Source of the DNA: Diadophis punctatus similis
Lineage: Eukaryota > Chordata > Lepidosauria > Squamata > Dipsadidae
Assembly: GCA_023053685.1 (NCBI GenBank)
Contig: JALIGW010000286.1
Span: 1-64,000 of the forward strand
DNA length: 64,000 nucleotides
Reading direction: 5' to 3'
In this document: positions 36,384 to 47,628 of the stretch, piece after piece
How the letters are laid out: each line of letters begins with the position of its first letter
Numbering within the stretch: the first letter of the stretch is position 1
The notes under the pieces: generated by a model
The model's database searches: none
Told to the model about the DNA's origin: nothing
The model's input: only the letters and a program-made list of their open reading frames with translations
Translations under genes and position numbers: made by a program

Positions 36384-38203
36384 TGAGGTGTTTTTCAAAA
36401 GTGATGTTTTTGGGCTGAATTTAGAAATTAGGCGAATGCTGTGTTAGACCTTGGGCTAGCTCTTCAGGAAAAGGTCGGAATCAAAAATCAAGCGAGAATT
36501 TGGCTTTCCGGCCTGTGGGGAACAGGAATATGTGTTTCATTTTCATTTCTGAGGTGTTTGTCAAAAGTCATATTTTTGGCTGTATTGAGTCCTAAGGCGA
36601 ATGCTGTGTTAGACTTTGGGCTAGCTCTTCAGGGTAGGCTCGGAATCGAAAATCAAGCGAGAATTTGGCTTTCCAGCCCGTGGGGAACAGGAATATGTGT
36701 TTCTTTTTCATTTCTGAGGTGTTTGTCAAAAGTGATGTTTTTGGGCTGAATTGAGAAATAAGGCGAATGCTGTGTTAGACCGTGAGCTAGCTCTTCAGGG
36801 TAGGCTCGGAATCGAAAATCAAGCGAGAATTCGGCTTTCCAGCCTGTGGGGAACAGGAATATGTGTTTCATTTTCATTTCTGAGGTGTTTGTCAAAAGTC
36901 ATGTTTTTTGGCTGTATTGAGTTCTAAGGCGAATGCAGTGTTAGACTTTGGGCTAGCTCTTCAGGGTAGGCTCGGAATCGAAAATCAAGCGAGAATTCGG
37001 CTTTCCAGCCCATGGGGAACTGGAATATGTGTTTCATTTTCATTTCTGAGGTGTTTGTCAAAAGTCATGTTTTTTGGCTGTATTGAGTCCTAAGGCGAAT
37101 GCAGTGTTAGACTTTGGGCTAGCTCTTCAGGGTAGGCTCAGAATCGAAAATCAAGTGAGAATTCGGCTTTCCAGCCCGTGGGGAACAGGAATATGTGCTT
37201 CATTTTCATTTCTGAGGTGTTTGTCAAAAGTGATGTTTTTGGGCTGAATTGAGAAATAAGGCGAATGCTGTGTTAGACCTTGAGCTAGCTCTTCAGGGTA
37301 GGCTCGGAATCGAAAATCAAGCGAGAATTTGGCTTTCAGCCTGTGGGGAACAGGAATATGTGTTTCTTTTTCATTTCTGAGGTGTTTTTCAAAAGTGATG
37401 TTTTTGGGCTGAATTTAGAAATTAGGCGAATGCTGTGTTAGACCTTGGGCTAGCTCTTCAGGAAAAGGTCGGAATCAAAAATCAAGCGAGAATTTGGCTT
37501 TCTGGCCTGTGGGGAACAGGAATATGTGTTTCATTTTCATTTCTGAGGTGTTTGTCAAAAGTCATATTTTTGGCTGTATTGAGTCCTAAGGCGAATGCTG
37601 TGTTAGACTTTGGGCTAGCTCTTCAGGGTAGGCTCGGAATCGAAAATCAAGCAAGAATTTGGCTTTCCAGCCCGTGGGGAACAGGAATATGTGTTTCTTT
37701 TTCATTTCTGAGGTGTTTGTCAAAAGTGATGTTTTTGGGCTGAATTGAGAAATAAGGCGAATGCTGTGTTAGACCGTGAGCTAGCTCTTCAGGGTAGGCT
37801 CGGAATCGAAAATCAAGCGAGAATTCGGCTTTCCAGCCCATGGGGAACAGGAATATGTGTTTCATTTTCATTTCTGAGGTGTTTGTCAAAAGTCATGTTT
37901 TTTGGCTGTATTGAGTCCTAAGGCGAATGCAGTTAGACTTTGGGCTAGCTCTTCAGGGTAGGCTCAGAATCGAAAATCAAGCGAGAATTCGGCTTTCCAG
38001 CCCGTGGGGAACAGGAATATGTGTTTCTTTTTCATTTCTGAGGTGTTTTTCAAAGTGATGTTTTTGGGCTGAATTTAGAAATTAGGCGAATGCTGTGTTA
38101 GACCTTGGGCTAGCTCTTCAGGAAAAGGTCGGAATCAAAAATCAAGCGAGAATTTGGCTTTCCGGCCTGTGGGGAACAGGAATATGTGTTTCATTTTCAT
38201 TTC
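36384..38203 (+). repeat. Module related to 18521-20506 (B-C'-D'-X-X-Y-B-C-D-A-B)
   Basis: Starts: 36384 B, 36550 C', 36715 D', 36881 X ('gagttctaagg', 'gaactggaa'), 37047 X ('gtgcttcattt'), 37213 Y ('gaccttgag', one C lost near 37337), 37378 B ('tttctggcc'), 37544 C, 37709 D, 37875 A, 38039 B ('caaagtgatg', one A lost near 38052). With A at 36220, the order matches the 1820-bp module at 14883, 18521 and 21004. It shares 'tttctggcc' with 19680 but lacks 'aggtcagaatc' and 'aacaagaat', so it left the lineage before those two changes. Confidence 0.86.
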
Positions 38204-40021
38204 TGAGGTGTTTGTCAAAAGTCATATTTTTGGCTGTATTGAGTCCTAAGGCGAATGCTGTGTTAGACTTTAGGCTAGCTCTTCAGGGTAGGCTCGGAAT
38301 CGAAAATCAAGCAAGAATTTGGCTTTCCAGCCCGTGGGGAACAGGAATATGTGTTTCTTTTTCATTTCTGAGGTGTTTGTCAAAAGTGATGTTTTTGGGC
38401 TGAATTGAGAAATAAGGCGAATGCTGTGTTAGACCGTGAGCTAGCTCTTCAGGGTAAGGCTCGGAATCGAAAATCAAGCGAGAATTCGGCTTTCCAGCCC
38501 ATGGGGAACAGGAATATGTGTTTCATTTTCATTTCTGAGGTGTTTGTCAAAAGTCATGTTTTTTGGCTGTATTGAGTCCTAAGGCGAATGCAGTTAGACT
38601 TTGGGCTAGCTCTTCAGGGTAGGCTCAGAATCGAAAATCAAGCGAGAATTCGGCTTTCCAGCCCGTGGGGAACAGGAATATGTGTTTCTTTTTCATTTCT
38701 GAGGTGTTTTTCAAAAGTGATGTTTTTGGGCTGAATTTAGAAATTAGGCGAATGCTGTGTTAGACCTTGGGCTAGCTCTTCAGGAAAAGGTCGGAATCAA
38801 AAATCAAGCGAGAATTTGGCTTTCCGGCCTGTGGGGAACAGGAATATGTGTTTCATTTTCATTTCTGAGGTGTTTGTCAAAAGTCATATTTTTGGCTGTA
38901 TTGAGTCCTAAGGCGAATGCTGTGTTAGACTTTGGGCTAGCTCTTCAGGGTAGGCTCGGAATCGAAAATCAAGCGAGAATTTGGCTTTCCAGCCTGTGGG
39001 GAACAGGAATATGTGTTTCTTTTTCATTTCTGAGGTGTTTTTCAAAAGTGATGTTTTTGGGCTGAATTTAGAAATTAGGCGAATGCTGTGTTAGACCTTG
39101 GGCTAGCTCTTCAGGAAAAGGTCGGAATCAAAAATCAGCGAGAATTTGGCTTTCCGGCCTGTGGGGAACAGGAATATGTGTTTCATTTTCACTTCTGAGG
39201 TGTTTGTCAAAAGTCATATTTTTGGCTGTATTGAGTCCTAAGGCGAATGCTGTGTTAGACTTTGGGCTAGCTCTTCAGGGTAGGCTCGGAATCGAAAATC
39301 AAGCAAGAATTTGGCTTTCCAGCCCGTGGGGAACAGGAATATGTGTTTCTTTTTCATTTCTGAGGTGTTTGTCAAAAGTGATGTTTTTGGGCTGAATTGA
39401 GAAATAAGGCGAATGCTGTGTTAGACCGTGAGCTAGCTCTTCAGGGTAGGCTCGGAATCGAAAATCAAGCGAGAATTCGGCTTTCCAGCCCATGGGGAAC
39501 AGGAATATGTGTTTCATTTTCATTTCTGAGGTGTTTGTCAAAAGTCATGTTTTTTGGCTGTATTGAGTCCTAAGGCGAATGCAGTTAGACTTTGGGCTAG
39601 CTCTTCAGGGTAGGCTCAGAATCGAAAATCAAGCGAGAATTCGGCTTTCCAGCCCGTGGGGAACAGGAATATGTGTTTCTTTTTCATTTCTGAGGTGTTT
39701 TTCAAAAGTGATGTTTTTGGGCTGAATTTAGAAATTAGGCGAATGCTGTGTTAGACCTTGGGCTAGCTCTTCAGGAAAAGGTCGGAATCAAAAATCAAGC
39801 GAGAATTTGGCTTTCCGGCCTGTGGGGAACAGGAATATGTGTTTCATTTTCATTTCTGAGGTGTTTGTCAAAAGTCATATTTTTGGCTGTATTGAGTCCT
39901 AAGGCGAATGCTGTGTTAGACTTTGGGCTAGCTCTTCAGGGTAGGCTCGGAATCGAAAATCAAGCGAGAATTTGGCTTTCCAGCCTGTGGGGAACAGGAA
40001 TATGTGTTTCTTTTTCATTTC
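38204..40021 (+). repeat. C-D-A-B-C'-B-C-D-A-B-C' block
   Basis: Starts: 38204 C ('actttaggct'), 38369 D (167 bp, extra A in 'gggtaaggctc'), 38536 A, 38700 B, 38866 C', 39031 B ('ttcacttctg', one A lost near 39137), 39196 C, 39361 D, 39527 A, 39691 B, 39857 C'. The same order recurs at 49615-51432, where it is followed directly by D'-F. The 'ttcacttctg' variant links monomer 39031 to those at 40022 and 42006. Confidence 0.84.
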
Positions 40022-42005
40022 TGAGGTGTTTTTCAAAAGTGATGTTTTTGGGCTGAATTTAGAAATTAGGCGAATGCTGTGTTAGACCTTGGGCTAGCTC
40101 TTCAGGAAAAGGTCGGAATCAAAAATCAAGCGAGAATTTGGCTTTCCGGCCTGTGGGGAACAGGAATATGTGTTTCATTTTCACTTCTGAGGTGTTTGTC
40201 AAAAGTCATATTTTTGGCTGTATTGAGTCCTAAGGCGAATGCTGTGTTAGACTTTGGGCTAGCTCTTCAGGGTAGGCTCGGAATCGAAAATCAAGCAAGA
40301 ATTTGGCTTTCCAGCCCGTGGGGAACAGGAATATGTGTTTCTTTTTCATTTCTGAGGTGTTTGTCAAAAGTGATGTTTTTGGGCTGAATTGAGAAATAAG
40401 GCGAATGCTGTGTTAGACCGTGAGCTAGCTCTTCAGGGTAGGCTCGGAATCGAAAATCAAGCGAGAATTCGGCTTTCCAGCCCATGGGGAACAGGAATAT
40501 GTGTTTCATTTCATTTCTGAGGTGTTTGTCAAAAGTCATGTTTTTTGGCTGTATTGAGTCCTAAGGCGAATGCAGTTAGACTTTGGGCTAGCTCTTCAGG
40601 GTAGGCTCAGAATCGAAAATCAAGCGAGAATTCGGCTTTCCAGCCCATGGGGAACAGGAATATGTGTTTCTTTTTCATTTCTGAGGTGTTTTTCAAAAGT
40701 GATGTTTTTGGGCTGAATTTAGAAATTAGGCGAATGCTGTGTTAGACCTTGGGCTAGCTCTTCAGGAAAAGGTCGGAATCAAAAATCAAGCGAGAATTTG
40801 GCTTTCCGGCCTGTGGGGAACAGGAATATGTGTTTCATTTTCATTTCTGAGGTGTTTGTCAAAAGTCATATTTTTGGCTGTATTGAGTCCTAAGGCGAAT
40901 GCTGTGTTAGACTTTGGGCTAGCTCTTCAGGGTAGGCTCGGAATCGAAAATCAAGCGAGAATTTGGCTTTCCAGCCTGTGGGGAACAGGAATATGTGTTT
41001 CTTTTTCATTTCTGAGGTGTTTGTCAAAAGTGATGTTTTTGGGCTGAATTGAGAAATAAGGCGAATGCTGTGTTAGACCGTGAGCTAGCTCTTCAGGGTA
41101 GGCTCGGAATCGAAAATCAAGCGAGAATTCGGCTTTCCAGCCTGTGGGGAACAGGAATATGTGTTTCATTTTCATTTCTGAGGTGTTTGTCAAAAGTCAT
41201 GTTTTTTGGCTGTATTGAGTCCTAAGGCAAATGCAGTGTTAGACTTTGGGCTAGCTCTTCAGGGTAGGCTCGGAATCGAAAATCAAGCAAGAATTTGGCT
41301 TTCCAGCCCGTGGGGAACAGGAATATGTGTTTCTTTTTCATTTCTGAGGTGTTTGTCAAAAGTGATGTTTTTTGCCGGAATTGAGAAATAAGGCGAATGC
41401 TGTGTTAGACCGTGAGCTAGCTCTTCAGGGTAGGCTCGGAATCGAAAATCAAGCGAGAATTCGGCTTTCCAGCCCATGGGGAACAGGAATATGTGTTTCA
41501 TTTTCATTTCTGAGGTGTTTGTCAAAAGTCATGTTTTTTGGCTGTATTGAGTCCTAAGGCGAATGCAGTTAGACTTTGGGCTAGCTCTTCAGGGTAGGCT
41601 CAGAATCGAAAATCAAGCGAGAATTCGGCTTTCCAGCCCGTGGGGAACAGGAATATGTGTTTCTTTTTCATTTCTGAGGTGTTTTTCAAAAGTGATGTTT
41701 TTGGGCTGAATTTAGAAATTAGGCGAATGCTGTGTTAGACCTTGGGCTAGCTCTTCAGGAAAAGGTCGGAATCAAAAATCAAGCGAGAATTTGGCTTTCC
41801 GGCCTGTGGGGAACAGGAATATGTGTTTCATTTTCATTTCTGAGGTGTTTGTCAAAAGTCATATTTTTTGGCTGTATTGAGTCCTAAGGCGAATGCTGTG
41901 TTAGACTTTGGGCTAGCTCTTCAGGTAGGCTCGGAATCGAAAATCAAGCGAGAATTTGGCTTTCCAGCCTGTGGGGAACAGGAATATGTGTTTCTTTTTC
42001 ATTTC
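40022..42005 (+). repeat. 12-mer HOR, copy 1 (1984 bp)
   Basis: Starts: 40022 B ('ttcacttctg'), 40188 C, 40353 D (one T lost near 40510), 40518 A ('cccatgg'), 40682 B, 40848 C', 41013 D', 41179 F ('aaggcaaatg'), 41345 D ('gttttttgccggaattg'), 41511 A, 41675 B, 41841 C' (extra T near 41866, one G lost near 41926). The 'gccggaattg' change is seen only in this HOR pair. Confidence 0.9.
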
Positions 42006-43990
42006 TGAGGTGTTTTTCAAAAGTGATGTTTTTGGGCTGAATTTAGAAATTAGGCGAATGCTGTGTTAGACCTTGGGCTAGCTCTTCAGGAAAAGGTCGG
42101 AATCAAAAATCAAGCGAGAATTTGGCTTTCCGGCCTGTGGGGAACAGGAATATGTGTTTCATTTTCACTTCTGAGGTGTTTGTCAAAAGTCATATTTTTG
42201 GCTGTATTGAGTCCTAAGGCGAATGCTGTGTTAGACTTTGGGCTAGCTCTTCAGGGTAGGCTCGGAATCGAAAATCAAGCAAGAATTTGGCTTTCCAGCC
42301 CGTGGGGAACAGGAATATGTGTTTCTTTTTCATTTCTGAGGTGTTTGTCAAAAGTGATGTTTTTGGGCTGAATTGAGAAATAAGGCGAATGCTGTGTTAG
42401 ACCGTGAGCTAGCTCTTCAGGGTAGGCTCGGAATCGAAAATCAAGCGAGAATTCGGCTTTCCAGCCCATGGGGAACAGGAATATGTGTTTCATTTTCATT
42501 TCTGAGGTGTTTGTCAAAAGTCATGTTTTTTGGCTGTATTGAGTCCTAAGGCGAATGCAGTTAGACTTTGGGCTAGCTCTTCAGGGTAGGCTCAGAATCG
42601 AAAATCAAGCGAGAATTCGGCTTTCCAGCCCATGGGGAACAGGAATATGTGTTTCTTTTTCATTTCTGAGGTGTTTTTCAAAAGTGATGTTTTTGGGCTG
42701 AATTTAGAAATTAGGCGAATGCTGTGTTAGACCTTGGGCTAGCTCTTCAGGAAAAGGTCGGAATCAAAAATCAAGCGAGAATTTGGCTTTCCGGCCTGTG
42801 GGGAACAGGAATATGTGTTTCATTTTCATTTCTGAGGTGTTTGTCAAAAGTCATATTTTTGGCTGTATTGAGTCCTAAGGCGAATGCTGTGTTAGACTTT
42901 GGGCTAGCTCTTCAGGGTAGGCTCGGAATCGAAAATCAAGCGAGAATTTGGCTTTCCAGCCTGTGGGGAACAGGAATATGTGTTTCTTTTTCATTTCTGA
43001 GGTGTTTGTCAAAAGTGATGTTTTTGGGCTGAATTGAGAAATAAGGCGAATGCTGTGTTAGACCGTGAGCTAGCTCTTCAGGGTAGGCTCGGAATCGAAA
43101 ATCAAGCGAGAATTCGGCTTTCCAGCCTGTGGGGAACAGGAATATGTGTTTCATTTTCATTTCTGAGGTGTTTGTCAAAAGTCATGTTTTTTGGCTGTAT
43201 TGAGTCCTAAGGCGAATGCAGTGTTAGACTTTGGGCTAGCTCTTCAGGGTAGGCTCGGAATCGAAAATCAAGCAAGAATTTGGCTTTCCAGCCCGTGGGG
43301 AACAGGAATATGTGTTTCTTTTTCATTTCTGAGGTGTTTGTCAAAAGTGATGTTTTTTGCCGGAATTGAGAAATAAGGCGAATGCTGTGTTAGACCGTGA
43401 GCTAGCTCTTCAGGGTAGGCTCGGAATCGAAAATCAAGCGAGAATTCGGCTTTCCAGCCCATGGGGAACAGGAATATGTGTTTCATTTTCATTTCTGAGG
43501 TGTTTGTCAAAAGTCATGTTTTTTGGCTGTATTGAGTCCTAAGGCGAATGCAGTTAGACTTTGGGCTAGCTCTTCAGGGTAGGCTCAGAATCGAAAATCA
43601 AGCGAGAATTCGGCTTTCCAGCCCGTGGGGAACAGGAATATGTGTTTCTTTTTCATTTCTGAGGTGATTTTCAAAAGTGATGTTTTTGGGCTGAATTTAG
43701 AAATTAGGCGAATGCTGTGTTAGACCTTGGGCTAGCTCTTCAGGAAACGGTCGGAATCAAAAATCAAGCGAGAATTTGGCTTTCCGGCCTGTGGGGAACA
43801 GGAATATGTGTTTCATTTTCATTTCTGAGGTGTTTGTCAAAAGTCATATTTTTGGCTGTATTGAGTCCTAAGGCGAATGCTGTGTTAGACTTTGGGCTAG
43901 CTCTTCAGGGTAGGCTCGGAATCGAAAATCAAGCGAGAATTCGGCTTTCCAGCCTGTGGGGAACAGGAATATGTGTTTCTTTTTCATTTC
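42006..43990 (+). repeat. 12-mer HOR, copy 2 (1985 bp)
   Basis: Starts: 42006 B ('ttcacttctg'), 42172 C, 42337 D, 42503 A ('cccatgg'), 42667 B, 42833 C', 42998 D', 43164 F, 43330 D ('gttttttgccggaattg'), 43496 A, 43660 B ('gaggtgattttc', 'caggaaacgg'), 43826 C''. The first eleven monomers match copy 1. The last is C'' ('attcgg') instead of C', so the unit boundary has been reworked by a recombination with the 8264/32579 type. Confidence 0.9.
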
Positions 43991-46900
43991 TGAGGTGTTT
44001 GTCAAAAGTGATGATTTGGGCTGAATTGAGAAATAAGGCGAATGCTGTGTTAGACCGTGAGCTAGCTCTTCAGGGTAGGCTCGGAATCGAAAATCAAGCG
44101 AGAATTCGGCTTTCCAGCCTGTGGGGAACAGGAATATGTGTTTCATTTTCATTTCTGAGGTGTTTGTCAAAAGTCATGTTTTTTGGCTGTATTGAGTCCT
44201 AAGGCGAATGCAGTGTTAGACTTTGGGCTAGCTCTTCAGGGTAGGCTCGGAATTGAATATCAAGCGAGAATTCGGCTTTCCAGCCCATGGGGAACAGGAA
44301 TATGTGTTTCATTTTCATTTCTGAGGTGTTTGTCAAAAGTGATGTTTTTGGGCTGAATTGAGAAATAAGGCGAATGCTGTGTTAGTCCTTGAGCTAGCTC
44401 TTCAGGGTAGGCTCGGAATCGAAAATCAAGCGAGAATTCGGCTTTCCAGCCTGTGGGGAACAGGAATATGTGTTTCTTTTTCATTTCTGAGGTGTTTTTC
44501 AAAAGTGATGTTTTTGGGCTGAATTTAGAAATTAGGCGAATGCTGTGTTAGACCTTGGGCTAGCTCTTCAGGAAAAGGTCGGAATCAAAAATCAAGCGAG
44601 AATTTGGCTTTCCGGCCTGTGGGGAACAGGAATATGTGTTTCATTTTCATTTCTGAGGTGTTTGTCAAAAGTCATATTTTTGGCTGTATTGAGTCCTAAG
44701 GCGAATGCTGTGTTAGACTTTGGGCTAGCTCTTCAGGGTAGGCTCGGAATCGAAAATCAAGCAAGAATTTGGCTTTCCAGCCCGTGGGGAACAGGAATAT
44801 GTGTTTCTTTTTCATTTCTGAGGTGTTTGTCAAAAGTGATGTTTTTGGGCTGAATTGAGAAATAAGGCGAATGCTGTGTTTGACCGTGAGCTAGCTCTTC
44901 AGGGTAGGCTCGGAATCGAAAATCAAGCGAGAATTCGGCTTTCCAGCCCATGGGGAACAGGAATATGTGTTTCATTTTCATTTCTGAGGTGTTTGTCAAA
45001 AGTCATGTTTTTTGGCTGTATTGAGTCCTAAGGCGAATGCAGTTAGACTTTGGGCTAGCTCTTCAGGGTAGGCTCAGAATCGAAAATCAAGCGAGAATTC
45101 GGCTTTCCAGCCCGTGGGGAACAGGAATATGTGTTTCTTTTTCATTTCTGAGGTGTTTTTCAAAAGTGATGTTTTTGGGCTGAATTTAGAAATTAGGCGA
45201 ATGCTGTGTTAGACCTTGGGCTAGCTCTTCAGGAAAAGGTCGGAATCAAAAATCAAGCGAGAATTTGGCTTTCCGGCCTGTGGGGAACAGGAATATGTGT
45301 TTCATTTTCATTTCTGAGGTGTTTGTCAAAAGTCATATTTTTGGCTGTATTGAGTCCTAAGGCGAATGCTGTGTTAGACTTTAGGCTAGCTCTTCAGGGT
45401 AGGCTCGGAATCGAAAATCAAGCAAGAATTTGGCTTTCCAGCCCGTGGGGAACAGGAATATGTGTTTCTTTTTCATTTCTGAGGTGTTTGTCAAAAGTGA
45501 TGTTTTTGGGCTGAATTGAGAAATAAGGCGAATGCTGTGTTAGACCGTGAGCTAGCTCTTCAGGGTAGGCTCGGAATCGAAAATCAAGCGAGAATTCGGC
45601 TTTCCAGCCCATGGGGAACAGGAATATGTGTTTCATTTTCATTTCTGAGGTGTTTGTCAAAAGTCATGTTTTTTGGCTGTATTGAGTCCTAAGGCGAATG
45701 CAGTTAGACTTTGGGCTAGCTCTTCAGGGTAGGCTCAGAATCGAAAATCAAGCGAGAATTCGGCTTTCCAGCCCGTGGGGAACAGGAATATGTGTTTCAT
45801 TTTCATTTCTGAGGTGTTTGTCAAAAGTCATATTTTTGACTGTATTGAGTCCTAAGGCGAATGCTGTGTTAGACTTTGGGCTAGCTCTTCAGGGTAGGCT
45901 CGGAATCGAAAATCAAGCGAGAATTTGGCTTTCCGGCCTGTGGGGAACAGGAATATGTGTTTCTTTTTCATTTCTGAGGTGTTTTTCAAAAGTGATGTTT
46001 TTGGGCTGAATTTAGAAATTAGGCGAATGCTGTGTTAGACCTTGGGCTAGCTCTTCAGGAAAAGGTCGGAATCAAAAATCAAGCGAGAATTTGGCTTTCC
46101 GGCCTGTGGGGAACAGGAATATGTGTTTCATTTTCATTTCTGAGGTGTTTGTCAAAAGTCATATTTTTGGCTGTATTGAGTCCTAAGGCGAATGCTGTGT
46201 TAGACTTTGGGCTAGCTCTTCAGGGTAGGCTCGGAATCGAAAATCAAGCAAGAATTTGGCTTTCCAGCCCGTGGGGAACAGGAATATGTGTTTCTTTTTC
46301 ATTTCTGAGGTGTTTGTCAAAAGTGATGTTTTTGGGCTGAATTGAGAAATAAGGCGAATGCTGTGTTAGACCGTGAGCTAGCTCTTCAGGGTAGGCTCGG
46401 AATCGAAAATCAAGCGAGAATTCGGCTTTCCAGCCCATGGGGAACAGGAATATGTATTTCATTTTCATTTCTGAGGTGTTTGTCAAAAGTCATGTTTTTT
46501 GGCTGTATTGAGTCCTAAGGCGAATGCAGTTAGACTTTGGGCTAGCTCTTCAGGGTAGGCTCAGAATCGAAAATCAAGCGAGAATTCGGCTTTCCAGCCC
46601 GTGGGGAACAGGAATATGTGTTTCTTTTTCATTTCTGAGGTGTTTTTCAAAAGTGAAGTTTTTGGGCTGAATTTAGAAATTAGGCGAATGCTGTGTTAGA
46701 CCTTGGGCTAGCTCTTCAGGAAAAGGTCGGAATCAAAAATCAAGCGAGAATTTGGCTTTCCGGCCTGTGGGGAACAGGAATATGTGTTTCATTTTCATTT
46801 CTGAGGTGTTTGTCAAAAGTCATATTTTTGGCTGTATTGAGTCCTAAGGCGAATGCTGTGTTAGACTTTGGGCTAGCTCTTCAGGGTAGGCTCGGAATCG

Positions 46901-47628
46901 AAAATCAAGCGAGAATTTGGCTTTCCAGCCTGTGGGGAACAGGAATATGTGTTTCTTTTTCATTTCTGAGGTGTTTGTCAAAAGTGATGTTTTTGGGCTG
47001 AATTGAGAAATAAGGCGAATGCTGTGTTAGACCGTGAGCTAGCTCTTCAGGGTAGGCTCGGAATCGAAAATCAAGCGAGAATTCGGCTTTCCAGCCTGTG
47101 GGGAACAGGAATATGTGTTTCATTTTCATTTCTGAGGTGTTTGTCAAAAGTCATGTTTTTTGGCTGTATTGAGTCCTAAGGCGAATGCAGTGTTAGACTT
47201 TGGGCTAGCTCTTCAGGGTAGGCTCGGAATCGAAAATCAAGCAAGAATTTGGCTTTCCAGCCCGTGGGGAACAGGAATATGTGTTTCTTTTTCATTTCTG
47301 AGGTGTTTGTCAAAAGTGATGTTTTTTGGCTGAATTGAGAAATAAGGCGAATGCTGTGTTAGACCGTGAGCTAGCTCTTCAGGGTAGGCTCGGAATCGAA
47401 AATCAAGCGAGAATTCGGCTTTCCAGCCCATGGGGAACAGGAATATGTGTTTCATTTTCATTTCTGAGGTGTTTGTCAAAAGTCATGTTTTTTGGCTGTA
47501 TTGAGTCCTAAGGCGAATGCAGTTAGACTTTGGGCTAGCTCTTCAGGGTAGGCTCAGAATCGAAAATCAAGCGAGAATTCGGCTTTCCAGCCTGTGGGGA
47601 ACAGGAATATGTGTTTCTTTTTCATTTC
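43991..47628 (+). repeat. 22 mixed monomers without a local tandem copy
   Basis: Starts: 43991 D-like ('gatgatttgggctg'), 44156 X ('gaattgaatatc'), 44322 Y ('ttagtccttgag'), 44488 B, 44654 C, 44819 D ('gtgtttgacc'), 44985 A, 45149 B, 45315 C, 45480 D, 45646 A with B-like 'cattttc' tail, 45810 X ('tttttgactg', 'ttccggcctg'), 45975 B, 46141 C, 46306 D ('tatgtatttc'), 46472 A, 46636 B ('gtgaagttt'), 46802 C', 46967 D', 47133 F, 47299 D ('ttttttggctgaattg'), 47465 A ('cctgtgg'). Mostly tetramers. The 45646-45974 pair is a mosaic junction. Confidence 0.82.

Noticed and set aside
43991..47628. A further tandem HOR of 22 monomers in this segment
   Set aside because: The order is mostly tetramers with irregular joins and no adjacent second copy, so I annotate it as mixed and not as an HOR unit.
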